From assembly GCA_050008575.1 (NCBI GenBank), contig JBEKMJ010000014.1:1-64000 (forward strand): a stretch of 64,000 nt of DNA. Reading direction: 5' to 3'. The notes beneath the pieces are model-generated. The model saw only the letters and a list, made by a program, of their open reading frames with translations. It ran no database searches and was not told the DNA's origin. Source of the DNA: Bog-159 sp050008575. GTDB taxonomy: Bacteria > Acidobacteriota > Terriglobia > Bryobacterales > Bryobacteraceae. The translations under genes and the position numbers were made by a program. Position 1 is the first letter of the stretch, and the number at the start of each line of letters is the position of its first letter. Positions 45,680 through 55,116 of the stretch are shown one piece after another.

Positions 45680-48600
45680 ATGAAACGGTCCACGCTCTCG
45701 CACATCGTGTTGTGCGCCGGGTTGTTCGCCGCTGTCGGCAACGCGCAAACCCTTCCGCTCGTCACGCAGACTATCGACGAAGCCCACCTCGTCATCCTAC
45801 GAGGCAACGTGCATCCACTGGCGCGCCCTCAGTACGATCGGGGCCCGGTGCCCGACAGTTTCGAACTGCGGCATTTGTGCCTCCTCCTGAAGCGCGCGCC
45901 AGAGCGGGAGCAGGCAGTTCAGCGGTTTATCGGGCAGCTTCACGACCCTGCTTCGACGTTGTATCATCATTGGCTGACTCCGCAAGAAACCGGCGAACAG
46001 TTTGGCTTGGCCCAGCCGGACATCGACAGCATCGTCGGCTGGCTCGGCTCGCATGGCTTCCGGATCGACCAGGTATATCCCAACCGCACCGCTATTGAAT
46101 TCTCCGGCGCTGCGGCCCAGGTACGCGAGGCGTTTCACGCCGAAATCCATCGCTATGTCGTGAAGGAGCAGGAGCATTGGGCCAACTCCGCGGATTTGCG
46201 GATTCCCGCGGCGTTGGCGCCGGTCGTGGCGGGCGTCGCCAAACTGAACGACTTCGGCGCTCACCCGGCGTACCACGCTGGCGGCCGGGCCATCCGAAGC
46301 CGGCAAACGGGCAAGTGGCAACCGGTCGATCCCGTCGCCGATGACACACTGTCCTTCAGCGACCTCGACTACTATCTGGTCGCGCCCTACGATTTCGCAA
46401 CCATCTATAACCTGTTGCCGCTCTGGAACGCGGGCACGGCCGGACTGAATCAAACCATCGCCCTGGTGGAAGACAGCAACATCAATCCGTCCGACGTCGC
46501 CGCTTTTCGCGCCGGATTGGGGCTGGCCGCCTTGCAGCCGGACCAGTTGCAGCTAATATGCGTCCCGGGCGTTGCGTGCGCGACCACGGCTGACGAGACC
46601 GAAGGAGCCATCGATGCGGAATGGGCCGGCGCGGTGGCGCCTTCCGCCACGGTACTTTATGTCGCCGCGGACACGCTGGAAGACTCCGCCACTTACATCG
46701 TGACTAACAACCTGGCGCCGGTGGTCAGCATCAGTTTCAGCGCCTGTGAGAGCGACTTAGGCTCCTCCGGAAACGCGTTGTGGGCAAATCTGTGGCAGAC
46801 AGCTTCCCTGCAGGGACAGACGGTGGTGGCCGCCGCGGGAGACTTTGGCGGCGCGGTGTGCGATAGCGATCAAAACGCCACAGCGCCGTACGCTACGCTC
46901 GGCCTCTCGGTGAACGGCATCGCTTCCACGCCCTATAATGTAGCTGTTGGCGGCACGGACTTCAGCGACACTTTCGCGGGAACCAACAACGCCTACTGGT
47001 CCTCGGGCAACACTTCCGGCAGCTTACAATCGGCGCTTTCTTATGTGCCGGAAATGACTTGGAATAACTCCTGCGCCAGTAATGTGCTCAGCGGGTTTCT
47101 AGGTTTCCCCCGGGGAGAATTCACTTGTGAGATCCTGCCGTACTTCTTCGGCACGAACCCGTTGAACGTGCTGAATATCGTGGCTGGCTCGGGCGGGCCG
47201 AGCTCCGTCTACGTGAAACCCACCTGGCAAGCGAATGTGGACGGCATTGTGAACGACGGAGTCCGCGACTTGCCGGATGTGTCCTTATTCGCCAGTGACA
47301 ACGCCTGGAGCCACGCTTACATCTATTGCATGTCCGACCCCGCGGAAAATGGGACTCCGTGCGATTACACTAATGCGGGCGATACGGTTTTCAATTCCGG
47401 CGGCGGGACTTCTTTCGCCGCGCCGGCGTTTGCCGGAATCATGGCGCTGGTCGGGCAACAGACCGGATCCGCCCAAGGCAACGCAAACTACGTCTTGTAC
47501 AGCCTGGCCGGGGACGAATACGGCACGCCCGCCGCTCCAAACACAGAAGCGTTGGCGGCTTGCAATGCGGGTGTCGGAAACCAGATCAGCAGTACGTGCC
47601 TCTTCTACGACGTGACTCTGGGCGACACCACCGTTCCCTGCCTGACAGGCAGCCTCAACTGTTACACGGTCACGGCCGGCGACGCACAAGGCGTACTTTC
47701 CACTTCCGCCGCCTCGTTGGAGTCGGCCTACCAGGCGGGCGCCGGCTGGGATTTCGCAACCGGCCTGGGCAGCGTCAATATCGCTAACCTGGTAGGCGGT
47801 TGGGGCACGTCGGCGGCCGATTACACGATCTCCGGTGAAGTCATGCTCGGGGACGCGGCGCTCGCGGGCGTAGCCGTGTCGCTGACTGGGGGCCGAACCG
47901 GTTCGGCCGTAACCAATAGCTCGGGTAAGTACACATTCGTGGTGCCGGGGAGCCGCGCCTACGTCGTAACGCCCGCGCTGAGCGGATACACGTTCAACCC
48001 GCCGAGTCAGAACTTTAAGACCCTGAGCGGCAATCGGACGGCGAACTTCACCGGGATAGGCTCTGTGCCGCTGGCGTCGCTATCAACCGGTTCGCTCGCC
48101 TTCGGGAACCAGGATGCGGGCGTTAGGAGCACGGCGCAATTGGTTGTGCTGACCAATACCGGCGACGGCCCGCTGACCCTCACGGCCCTGGCCGCCGGCG
48201 GTCCCAACGCGGCCGATTTCACCTGGACCCTGACCTGCGGAACACTCCCCGCGCAGATTGCGGCCGGCGCGAGCTGCACGGCCGAAGTGTCCTTCACTCC
48301 CTCCATCGCGGGAGCCGAGACCGCCACGCTGACCTTCACCGACAATTCAGACGCCAAGGCCGGCAGCACCCAAAGCGTGGGACTGAGCGGAACCGGCATC
48401 GTGAGCCTGGCGATCACGCCCACGAGCGTGAACTTCGGCTACGCGGGCGTGAACATTGCCAGCGCGCCACACACCGTGCAGATCTCAAACACCAGCGCTA
48501 TCGCGGTGAGCCTCTCCAAGATTTCTGTTACGGGGACGAACGCGGGGGATTTCAAGCCGTCCAACGCCTGCGGAAGTTCGCTCGCGCCGGGCGCGAAGTG

Positions 48601-49027
48601 CGCTGTAAGTTTGGTCTTCAAACCCGCGGCTGCCGGCTCACGCTCGGCCGCGCTGTCTATCGCCGACAGCGCCACCGGCAGTCCGCAGACGGTGGCGCTC
48701 AGCGGCGCCGGTACCGAAAAGGCAGTTACCGAGCTGTCGACCACCTCGCTCGCCTTTCCGCCTACCAGCGTGGGAGCCACCAGCACCGCGCAAAAAGTCA
48801 CAGTCACCAATGGCGGCCACGCCGAGCTGACCATTATCGGCATCAGCGCTTCGGACTACTTCGCGCAGACCAACACGTGTACTGCGCCGCTCGCGTCGGG
48901 CGCGACGTGCCCTGTCTCGGTGACGTTCAAGCCCACCCTGGCCGGAACGCTGACAGGCACTCTCACAGTCACTGGTAATGGGGTTGTGTTTAATACGGAG
49001 GTCAAGCTGACGGGGACGGGAGAATAG
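45680..49027 (+). CDS. S53 (sedolisin) peptidase with carboxypeptidase-regulatory and choice-of-anchor repeats
   Basis: A 1115-residue exported protease. A signal peptide (to about 22) leads to a pro-kumamolisin activation domain (about 35-195, TLYHHWLTPQETGEQFG). The S53 catalytic domain follows with Glu308 and Asp312 in ETEGAIDAEW, Asp388 in AAAGDFGGAVCDSD and Ser578 in GGGTSFAAP, the full Ser-Glu-Asp set. Residues about 715-795 form a carboxypeptidase-regulatory-like beta-sandwich, and three choice-of-anchor D/ASPM-like repeats of about 105 residues follow (LAFGNQDAG, VNFGYAGVN, LAFPPTSVG). Sedolisins work best at acid pH, matching acidic soil. The C-terminal repeats probably hold the enzyme at the surface. 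Confidence 0.93.
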   Translation: MKRSTLSHIVLCAGLFAAVGNAQTLPLVTQTIDEAHLVILRGNVHPLARPQYDRGPVPDSFELRHLCLLLKRAPEREQAVQRFIGQLHDPASTLYHHWLTPQETGEQFGLAQPDIDSIVGWLGSHGFRIDQVYPNRTAIEFSGAAAQVREAFHAEIHRYVVKEQEHWANSADLRIPAALAPVVAGVAKLNDFGAHPAYHAGGRAIRSRQTGKWQPVDPVADDTLSFSDLDYYLVAPYDFATIYNLLPLWNAGTAGLNQTIALVEDSNINPSDVAAFRAGLGLAALQPDQLQLICVPGVACATTADETEGAIDAEWAGAVAPSATVLYVAADTLEDSATYIVTNNLAPVVSISFSACESDLGSSGNALWANLWQTASLQGQTVVAAAGDFGGAVCDSDQNATAPYATLGLSVNGIASTPYNVAVGGTDFSDTFAGTNNAYWSSGNTSGSLQSALSYVPEMTWNNSCASNVLSGFLGFPRGEFTCEILPYFFGTNPLNVLNIVAGSGGPSSVYVKPTWQANVDGIVNDGVRDLPDVSLFASDNAWSHAYIYCMSDPAENGTPCDYTNAGDTVFNSGGGTSFAAPAFAGIMALVGQQTGSAQGNANYVLYSLAGDEYGTPAAPNTEALAACNAGVGNQISSTCLFYDVTLGDTTVPCLTGSLNCYTVTAGDAQGVLSTSAASLESAYQAGAGWDFATGLGSVNIANLVGGWGTSAADYTISGEVMLGDAALAGVAVSLTGGRTGSAVTNSSGKYTFVVPGSRAYVVTPALSGYTFNPPSQNFKTLSGNRTANFTGIGSVPLASLSTGSLAFGNQDAGVRSTAQLVVLTNTGDGPLTLTALAAGGPNAADFTWTLTCGTLPAQIAAGASCTAEVSFTPSIAGAETATLTFTDNSDAKAGSTQSVGLSGTGIVSLAITPTSVNFGYAGVNIASAPHTVQISNTSAIAVSLSKISVTGTNAGDFKPSNACGSSLAPGAKCAVSLVFKPAAAGSRSAALSIADSATGSPQTVALSGAGTEKAVTELSTTSLAFPPTSVGATSTAQKVTVTNGGHAELTIIGISASDYFAQTNTCTAPLASGATCPVSVTFKPTLAGTLTGTLTVTGNGVVFNTEVKLTGTGE

Positions 49028-49034
49028 CACGCAG

Positions 49035-49078
49035 CCTAAGGGGCGGGGCTTAAGCCCCGCGCGGGATGAATCCCGCCC
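49035..49078. repeat. Tandem hairpins between convergent genes
   Basis: GCGGGGCTTAAGCCCCGC (49043-49060) and GCGGGATGAATCCCGC (49061-49076) are adjacent perfect or near-perfect hairpins, flanked by GGGG and CCCC. They occupy most of the 56 bases between the S53 stop and the end of the convergent rubrerythrin gene and are of the same style as the other tandem hairpins in the window. Confidence 0.75.
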
Positions 49079-49083
49079 CCCGC

Positions 49084-49710
49084 CTACCCGATCTGCTCCA
49101 TCTCCGTCTCCAACATGGCGATGTGCTCGTCTTCTTCCGACGCCAGTTCCTGGCAAAGCTCCTTCTCCAGGCCCTCCGGCAGCTCGCCGGCGAACTTGCG
49201 AAAGTGGTCGCGCGTGCGGCATTCCATCTCCAGCGCGGATTGGTAAAGGCGGAGGATACTGGCATCGTCCCCCACCGCCAGGTCGCGAAAGAGCCAGTCC
49301 GAGAGCAGCTTTTCGGCGTCCGGCGACATCTCCGTTACAGAGGCATCCAGGTGCGCGTGATACTTTTCGTTCAGCTCATGCAAGTGGTCGAGTTCGGCCT
49401 CGTACAGGCGCTCCAGGACCACCCGATGTTGCGGTTCCGCGGCCCGCTCGCGCGCCAATTTGTAGAAGTAGAATGCATTCAGCTCGAACTGCACGGCGTC
49501 GCGGATGGCGTGCAGCCGCATCGGGTCGCCCAACTCGCGGCTCTCCACCACGGCCAGATCGCCCCCGCACAAAAAACACTTGCCGTAAGGCAGTGCGAAT
49601 CCGGTCGAAAGCTTGTGGCACTGTTTGCATTTCCAGGTGTAGCGGACCTGCGCGCAGCAGATCTCGTCCTGGTCCAACACATGATGACATTTAGGACAAG
49701 TAGAAGGCAT
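49084..49710 (-). CDS. Rubrerythrin-like protein with N-terminal zinc/iron-ribbon
   Basis: A 208-residue protein. Residues 1-50 hold cysteine pairs (CPKCH, CC, CKQCH, CFLCGG) of one or two metal-ribbon sites. A ferritin-like diiron four-helix domain follows, with FELNAFYFYKLARERAAEPQHRVVLERLYEAELDHLHELNEKYH and, later, SALEMECRTRDHFRK and ELASEEDEHIAMLETEM. Reversed order of rubredoxin-like site before the diiron domain is found in some rubrerythrin relatives. It probably reduces peroxide using electrons from a flavoprotein. ATG 49710 overlaps the stop of the fused NfnAB/SudBA-type gene as TAATG, so the two are coupled. Confidence 0.85.
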   Translation of the reverse strand: MPSTCPKCHHVLDQDEICCAQVRYTWKCKQCHKLSTGFALPYGKCFLCGGDLAVVESRELGDPMRLHAIRDAVQFELNAFYFYKLARERAAEPQHRVVLERLYEAELDHLHELNEKYHAHLDASVTEMSPDAEKLLSDWLFRDLAVGDDASILRLYQSALEMECRTRDHFRKFAGELPEGLEKELCQELASEEDEHIAMLETEMEQIG

Positions 49711-52091
49711 TATACGCTCCCTGCGGCCACGGGTTCGGCGGCGGCGGCTCCCATATACTGCAGCATGCCGTGGGCGGCCCGGCGTCCGGCGCCCATGGCC
49801 AGGATCACGGTGGCGGCCCCGGTCACAATATCGCCGCCCGCGAATACGCCCGGTATCGACGTCATGCCGGTGCGCTTTTCGGTTTCGATGTAGCCCCACT
49901 TGTTGGTGCGCAGGCCCGGCGTGGTCTGTTTGACGATGGGGTTCGCGGTGGTGCCCAAGGCGTAGATCACGGTATCCACATCGAGATCGAACTCACTTCC
50001 CGGCTTGGGAACCGGCCGGCGCCGCCCGGATGCGTCCGGCTCGCCCAATTCCATCTCCTGGCAACGCAGCGCCGTGACCCATCCCGCCGAATTCCCCAAA
50101 ATCTCAACCGGATTCGTCAGCCAGCGGAACTGGATGCCTTCCTGAATGGCGTGCTCCAGTTCCTCGGCCCGCGCGGGCGATTCGCGGCGCGAGCGCCGGT
50201 AGACGATCGACACCTGCTCGGCCCCCATGCGCAACGCCACGCGCGCGGAATCCATGGCGGTGTTGCCCGCGCCCACCACCGCCACGCGCCGGCCCATGCC
50301 CACCGGAGTATCGTAGATCGGCTGTCGATAGCCGCGCATCAGGTTCACGCGCGTCAGGAATTCGTTGGCCGAGAAGACGCCGTTGTACGCCTCGCCGGGG
50401 ATGCCCATGAACTTGGGCGATCCCGCGCCGGTGCCGATGAAGACCGAATCGTAGCCCATCTCCGATATCAGTTGCGGGATGGTGAACAGCTTGCCGATGA
50501 TGGTGTCCAGCCGGATCTCCACTCCCAGCTTGCGCAGATTGTCGATCTCCGTATCGATGATGACGTCCGGCAGGCGGAACTCGGGAATGCCGTATTTGAG
50601 CACGCCCCCGGCAACATGCAGGGCCTCAAAAATTGTGACGGCCACGCCGTTCTTGGCAAGGTCGCCGGCGCAGGCCAGGCCGGAGGGACCCGAGCCGACG
50701 ATGGCGGCGCGCTTCCCAGCACGGCCGGCGGTTTCTACCGGCTCATCCCAACCGCGGCCCATGGCGGCGTCCGCGACAAAGCGCTCCAGGCGGCCGATGG
50801 CCACCGGCGGATACTTCACGCCCACCACGCAAGCCACTTCGCACTGCGATTCCTGGGGACACACGCGGCCGCACACGGCAGGCAGCGTGTTGGCGCTCTT
50901 CAGGATGCGGTAGGATTCCCGGACATCGCGGCGCGCCAGCGCGGAGATGAATCCCGGAATATCGATGGCCACGGGGCAGCCCGGAATGCAGCGCGGCTTC
51001 TTGCAGCGCAGGCAGCGGTCGGCTTCGGCCAGCGCGCCTTCCAGGTCGAGGCCCAGGTTGACCTCTTTGAAATTGTGAGCGCGCTCTTGGGCCGGTTGCT
51101 CCGCCATATGGGCGCGAACCGGAGAGATGGTGCGGATGTTCTTGGGCAGGCGCGGCCCGGGCGGCTCCGGCTGGGAGGCGGGCAGTTCCGGCAGGGGGCA
51201 GGGCGCCATCGCGGCCGGATGCGCGCCGTTCGAGCCGCGCCGGCTCATGGCCGCCATGCGGGCGCTCTCGCCGCGGAAGCGCTCCAACGCCTGCTTCTCT
51301 TCACGCTCGAAACGCTTCTGCCGCAGCGACAGTTCTTCGAAATTCACCAGGTGGCCGTCGAAATCGGCGCCATCCACGCAGGCGAATTTCATGGCGCCGC
51401 CCACCGTCACACGGCACGATCCGCACATGCCGGTGCCATCCACCATGATGGAATTCAGACTCACAACGGTAGGGATGCCCAGCGGCCGCGTCACCTCGCA
51501 GCAGGCGCGCATCATGGGGATGGGCCCGATCGCGACCACTTCGCAGGCGTCCTTCTCCTCGGCGAGCACATCGGCCAGGGCGGCGGTGACGAAGCCTTTG
51601 CGGCCGTAGCTGCCGTCGTCGCTGGTGATTTCGAGGCGGTCGCTGAAGGCGCGGAAAGGCTCCTCCCAGAAGACCAGTTCGCGCGTGCGAAAGCCGATGA
51701 TGGAAACCGTGCGATTGCCCAGCCGCTTATATTCGCGAAGCTGCGGAAAGATGGGCGCCACGCCGAGGCCACCGCCCACCAGGATCACGGTGCCATCCCG
51801 CTTGCGGATGTCGCTGGGCAGGCCCAGCGGACCGATGAAGTCGAGCAGGTAGTCGCCCTGCGCGAGGCCCATCATCTCCAAAGTGGTCTTGCCGACCGCC
51901 TGGATCACCACCGTCACCGTGCCGCGCGCGGCATCGAAATCGGCGACTGTGAGGGGGATGCGCTCGCCATGCTCGTCGATGCGCGCCATGATGAAATGGC
52001 CGGGGCGCGCGGCGCGAGCCACTTCCGGCGCGCCTACTTCCCAAAGAAACGTCGTGGGACCGAATTGCTCTCGGCGGACGATCGGATACAT
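49710..52091 (-). CDS. Fused NfnA/NfnB (SudB/SudA)-type FAD-iron-sulphur oxidoreductase
   Basis: A 793-residue protein made of two modules. The first, about residues 1-270, is a PyrK/NfnA-like FAD- and NAD-binding half with GPLGLPSDIR, VGGGLGVAPIFPQLREYK and a [2Fe-2S] cysteine set in DGTGMCGSCRVTVGGAMKFACVDG. A charged linker leads to the second, GltD/NfnB-like half: cysteines for two [4Fe-4S] clusters in CLRCKKPRCIPGCP and CGRVCPQESQCEVAC, then two nucleotide folds (VGSGPSGLACAGDLA, VGAGNTAMDSARVALRMGAEQV) and GVFAGGDIVTGAATVILAMGAGRRAA. Separate genes are usual in NfnAB or sulphide dehydrogenase; here they are fused. ATG 52091 follows AAGGAGG by 11 bases. It is coupled to rubrerythrin. Confidence 0.9.
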   Translation of the reverse strand: MYPIVRREQFGPTTFLWEVGAPEVARAARPGHFIMARIDEHGERIPLTVADFDAARGTVTVVIQAVGKTTLEMMGLAQGDYLLDFIGPLGLPSDIRKRDGTVILVGGGLGVAPIFPQLREYKRLGNRTVSIIGFRTRELVFWEEPFRAFSDRLEITSDDGSYGRKGFVTAALADVLAEEKDACEVVAIGPIPMMRACCEVTRPLGIPTVVSLNSIMVDGTGMCGSCRVTVGGAMKFACVDGADFDGHLVNFEELSLRQKRFEREEKQALERFRGESARMAAMSRRGSNGAHPAAMAPCPLPELPASQPEPPGPRLPKNIRTISPVRAHMAEQPAQERAHNFKEVNLGLDLEGALAEADRCLRCKKPRCIPGCPVAIDIPGFISALARRDVRESYRILKSANTLPAVCGRVCPQESQCEVACVVGVKYPPVAIGRLERFVADAAMGRGWDEPVETAGRAGKRAAIVGSGPSGLACAGDLAKNGVAVTIFEALHVAGGVLKYGIPEFRLPDVIIDTEIDNLRKLGVEIRLDTIIGKLFTIPQLISEMGYDSVFIGTGAGSPKFMGIPGEAYNGVFSANEFLTRVNLMRGYRQPIYDTPVGMGRRVAVVGAGNTAMDSARVALRMGAEQVSIVYRRSRRESPARAEELEHAIQEGIQFRWLTNPVEILGNSAGWVTALRCQEMELGEPDASGRRRPVPKPGSEFDLDVDTVIYALGTTANPIVKQTTPGLRTNKWGYIETEKRTGMTSIPGVFAGGDIVTGAATVILAMGAGRRAAHGMLQYMGAAAAEPVAAGSV

Positions 52092-52230
52092 CCAGCGGAC
52101 CCCCTCCTTGCCAGGAAAGCGTATTATATCGGATTTTAAGAGGTTGTGGTGTTTTGCTACAGGCTTTGGCGGACGTGGCGCACGCTCTCGGCGTGCCGTG
52201 TTCGCACTCATGCGAACGCCTCTTGCCTTC

Positions 52231-52956
52231 TCAGATTCTTCCGAATTTGGCTACGGCTTCTTTAATGGACCGGAACTTCTCGATGAACGGAACCATGCTG
52301 TGCTCCGTGTTGTCCAACTCCTGCGCCTTCTTCAGAATCTCCGCGGCATGCGCGCGCGGCACCACCGCCACGCCGTCCTCATCCGCAACTACGATATCGT
52401 TCGGATTCACACGCGTCCCGGCGCAGGTGACCGGAAGGTTAGCGCCCGCGAACCTGTAATGGTCGATGGACGTAGAGGGCACGACGCCGCGGCTGAACAC
52501 CGGAAACTGCAGGCGCTTGATCTGCGGCAGATCGCGCACGGAGGCGTCCACCACGGCGCCGGCCAAGCCCCGGTATTTCATGGCGGTGGACATCAAGCCG
52601 CCGATACCCGCGATATCCAGGCCGTCTTCGAGCACGATGACGTAGACCGATCCGGGCGGCGCGGCGTCGATGGCGTCCAGCATGCCCTGGGACGCCGCGG
52701 GGCCTTCGTGGTGTTCCTCCTTTTTCAGCAACACGGTGACGGCGGGGCCGGCGAACTTAGCGGTGAAGATGGGACGCATGTCGTGCGACATGTAGATGCG
52801 CTGGCCGTAGAGCTGTTCGGCGGCGTCGGCCACCGAGGCCACTTCGACCAGACGCAGTCCTTCGACCAGAGGGTCGGGGGCGGGTTGGGCGGCGAGCCAT
52901 CCGGCGGCGCACAAGACCAGCGCGGCGGCGGCGGCGACCAGCAGGCGGAGTTTCAT
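52231..52956 (-). CDS. Exported RraA-like (HMG/oxaloacetate aldolase family) protein
   Basis: A 241-residue protein with a signal peptide (LLVAAAAALVLCAAGWLAA) and the RraA/DmpG-like fold: FAGPAVTVLLKKEEHHEGP, SVYVIVLEDGLDIAGIGGLMSTAMKYRGLAGAVVDASVRDLPQIKRLQFPVFSRG, with the conserved Gly-Gly and Arg-Asp motifs that bind divalent metal and substrate. RraA-family proteins are normally cytoplasmic: RNase E inhibitors in E. coli, or aldolases and decarboxylases in other members. Secretion is unusual. The start ATG 52956 fits the signal; an in-frame start at 53040 adds 28 unlikely residues. Located between the NfnAB-type gene and tRNA-Glu. Confidence 0.85.
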   Translation of the reverse strand: MKLRLLVAAAAALVLCAAGWLAAQPAPDPLVEGLRLVEVASVADAAEQLYGQRIYMSHDMRPIFTAKFAGPAVTVLLKKEEHHEGPAASQGMLDAIDAAPPGSVYVIVLEDGLDIAGIGGLMSTAMKYRGLAGAVVDASVRDLPQIKRLQFPVFSRGVVPSTSIDHYRFAGANLPVTCAGTRVNPNDIVVADEDGVAVVPRAHAAEILKKAQELDNTEHSMVPFIEKFRSIKEAVAKFGRI

Positions 52957-53032
52957 GGAGGAAACGTAGCACGTTTCGGCGGGGCGGCCCGGGCGTGTTA
53001 CAGTGGATTTGTCCTTCCTTTTTGGCCAACCA

Positions 53033-53110
53033 GTCCCCATCGTCTAGCCCGGCCTAGGACATCGCCCTTTCACGGCGGTAACGGGGGTTCGAATCCCCCT
53101 GGGGACGCCA
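53033..53110 (+). tRNA. tRNA-Glu (anticodon TTC)
   Basis: Acceptor 53033-53039 (GTCCCCA) pairs with 53100-53106 (TGGGGAC). The anticodon loop CTTTCAC carries TTC between CGCC/GGCG stem bases, the T arm is GGGGG-TTCGAAT-CCCCC, and discriminator G precedes an encoded CCA at 53108-53110. The D arm is GTCTAG...CTAGGAC. It reads GAA and GAG. Confidence 0.97.
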
Positions 53111-53242
53111 TACCCTGATTCGCCCTGTCGCTCCGTCCTGCCGCGGAAAATCACCTCCACCCGGGCGTGATCGTTCCTTGGGCTTTCATGAAGTCGTCAA
53201 AGCAAGCCAGCTTTCCTCACTGCTTCTCAGAAGTGTCAGCGC

Positions 53243-53280
53243 GGCAGGCAGAGTGCCTGCGCCACGAGGGCCGGTCCACC
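53243..53280 (+). repeat. Partial triple-hairpin repeat, copy 3
   Basis: GGCAGGCA-GAG-TGCCTGC hairpin followed by GCCACGAGGGCCGGTCCACC, the same tail as at 27783-27798 with one insertion. Only the last hairpin and tail are present. Confidence 0.6.
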
Positions 53281-53318
53281 GAAAAATGGCCGAAACTCCT
53301 CCAATTACCTGGCACAGG

Positions 53319-54944
53319 CTACGCCGGCTTCTCCACCTTCACTTCGCCGATCTCCCCCTTGGCGTACCGCGACCGCAGCACCTTCTTATCCAATTTCCCG
53401 ACGCTGGTCTTGGGCACCTCCTCGATAAACGCCCAGCGTTCCGGCAGCCACCAGCGGGCCACGCGCGCGGCCAGGAAATCGCGAAGCTGCGCGAGTGTCG
53501 TGGCCGCTCCCGGCTTCATCACCACGCACGCCAGCGGACGCTCGTCCCAGCGCTCGTCCGGCACGCCGATCACCACCGCTTCCAATACATCCGGGTGCGC
53601 AATCAGGTGATTTTCCAGCTCCACCGAAGAGATCCACTCGCCGCCGGATTTGATCACATCCTTGGCGCGGTCCGTGATTCGGATGTATCCCTTCGCGTCC
53701 ACCACGCCGACATCGCCGGTGCGCAGCCAGCCGTCGTGGAACTTCTCCGGGCAGTCGTCCAGATAGTAGGACGCCGTAACCCATGGACCGCGCACTTCGA
53801 TCTCGCCCACCGACTCGCCGTCCCAGGGAAGCTCCCGCTCGCCGCTCATCAGGCGCAGCTCGACCCCCACCACGACACGGCCGCTCTTGTTCAGCCAGTC
53901 GATCTCCTGTTCCTTCGGCGTGCCGCGTGGAGGGCGCGCGACGGCGGCCAGGGGGCTGGTTTCGGTCATGCCCCAGCCCTGAACCACGCGTACCCCGTGC
54001 CGGTTGAGGAACCCTTCCTGCATGCTGCGGGGCACCGCCGCGCCTCCGCAGACCACGCACCGCAACGACGATATGTCGGTCCCGTTGGCGTCCACGTAGC
54101 GCAGCACGTCGTTCCAGATGGTGGGCACGGCGCCCGCAATCGTGGGCCGCTCGCTCGCGATCATCCGGCTGATCGGCTCGGCTTGCAGATAGCGGTCCGG
54201 CATCAGGAAATCGGCGCCGCACATCCAGCCGGCATACGGCAGCCCCCAGGCGTTGGCGTGAAACATCGGCACGATGGGCAGGATCTTATCGTCCTCCGTT
54301 ACGCCGATGGAATTCGCCATGGATGCAGCCGCTGCGTGCAACCATGTGGAGCGGTGGCTGTAGACCACGCCCTTCGGGTTGCCGGTGGTGCCGCTGGTGT
54401 AGCACATGGCGGCGGCCGCGCTCTCCGCGACGTCCGGCCAGGCGCGCACAGGATCGCAAGAGGCGATGGCATCCTCGTAGCGCAGCGTTTCACGCGGCAG
54501 GCCGCACCCGTCGCCGACCACGATATACCGCTCCACGGTGGTGAGTTGTCCGGCGATCTTTGCCAGCAGGGGCGTCAGAGAGGCATCCACAATGATGAGA
54601 CGGTCCGCCGCATGGTTGACGATGTAGATCAGTTGCTCGGGGAATAGCCGAATATTGATGCAATGCAGAACGGCGCCCATGGATGGCACCGCAAAGTAAG
54701 CCTCCAGGTGCTCCCGATTGTTCCAGGCGAAGGTGCCGACGCGGTCTCCGGGGCCGATGCCCAGCTTTCCCAGCGCGGCGGCCAGACGGCGCACGCGTTC
54801 GCCGACCTGCGCGTAGCTGGCGCGGCGCATATGGGCTCCGCCGCAGGTGGTTACCTCGCTCGACGCGTGGATGCGTTCGCCGTGTTCGAAGATGCCGCGA
54901 ATGGTCAGCGGGAAATCGGGTATGGTGCTGCGTATTTGAGTCAT
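53319..54944 (-). CDS. Acyl-CoA synthetase (AMP-binding, long/medium-chain type)
   Basis: A 541-residue ANL-superfamily enzyme. The AMP-binding P-loop is CYTSGTTGNPKGVVYSHRS near 182-200, with GWGMTETSPLA near 326-336, the adenylation hinge TGDVGVVDAKGYIRITDRAKDVIKSGGEWIS near 415-445 and the C-terminal catalytic lysine in VPKTSVGKLDKKVLR. It activates a fatty acid with ATP and CoA. The sequence fits the FadD medium/long-chain subgroup that includes DMSP- and cinnamate-type ligases, so chain type is not certain. It stands alone; downstream is a hairpin repeat and tRNA-Glu. GGTGCTGCG-like sequence without a clear ribosome site precedes the start. Confidence 0.9.
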   Translation of the reverse strand: MTQIRSTIPDFPLTIRGIFEHGERIHASSEVTTCGGAHMRRASYAQVGERVRRLAAALGKLGIGPGDRVGTFAWNNREHLEAYFAVPSMGAVLHCINIRLFPEQLIYIVNHAADRLIIVDASLTPLLAKIAGQLTTVERYIVVGDGCGLPRETLRYEDAIASCDPVRAWPDVAESAAAAMCYTSGTTGNPKGVVYSHRSTWLHAAAASMANSIGVTEDDKILPIVPMFHANAWGLPYAGWMCGADFLMPDRYLQAEPISRMIASERPTIAGAVPTIWNDVLRYVDANGTDISSLRCVVCGGAAVPRSMQEGFLNRHGVRVVQGWGMTETSPLAAVARPPRGTPKEQEIDWLNKSGRVVVGVELRLMSGERELPWDGESVGEIEVRGPWVTASYYLDDCPEKFHDGWLRTGDVGVVDAKGYIRITDRAKDVIKSGGEWISSVELENHLIAHPDVLEAVVIGVPDERWDERPLACVVMKPGAATTLAQLRDFLAARVARWWLPERWAFIEEVPKTSVGKLDKKVLRSRYAKGEIGEVKVEKPA

Positions 54945-55116
54945 GCCGATCGATCCGAGCTAGTGTATCGCATCTGCGGCCGGCCTGGAGCTTTACGTCA
55001 TGCAGCCTCACGGACGCGGGGGACTTCCTCGTCGCATTTGGTTAACGGTGGCGGACACAGGATGAGTTCAGCGGGTGAGATGATATCATTAAAGCACTCG
55101 CAGGGATGTGCTGCAT

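Noticed and set aside
49770..52139. A 789-codon open frame on the plus strand opposite the NfnAB-type gene
   Set aside because: It mirrors the other strand's codon pattern in GC-rich DNA and has repetitive His/Arg/Gly-rich sequence with no family likeness.
53033..53318. Integration at tRNA-Glu
   Set aside because: Only a hairpin repeat and an ordinary acyl-CoA synthetase gene follow; no integrase or att repeat.
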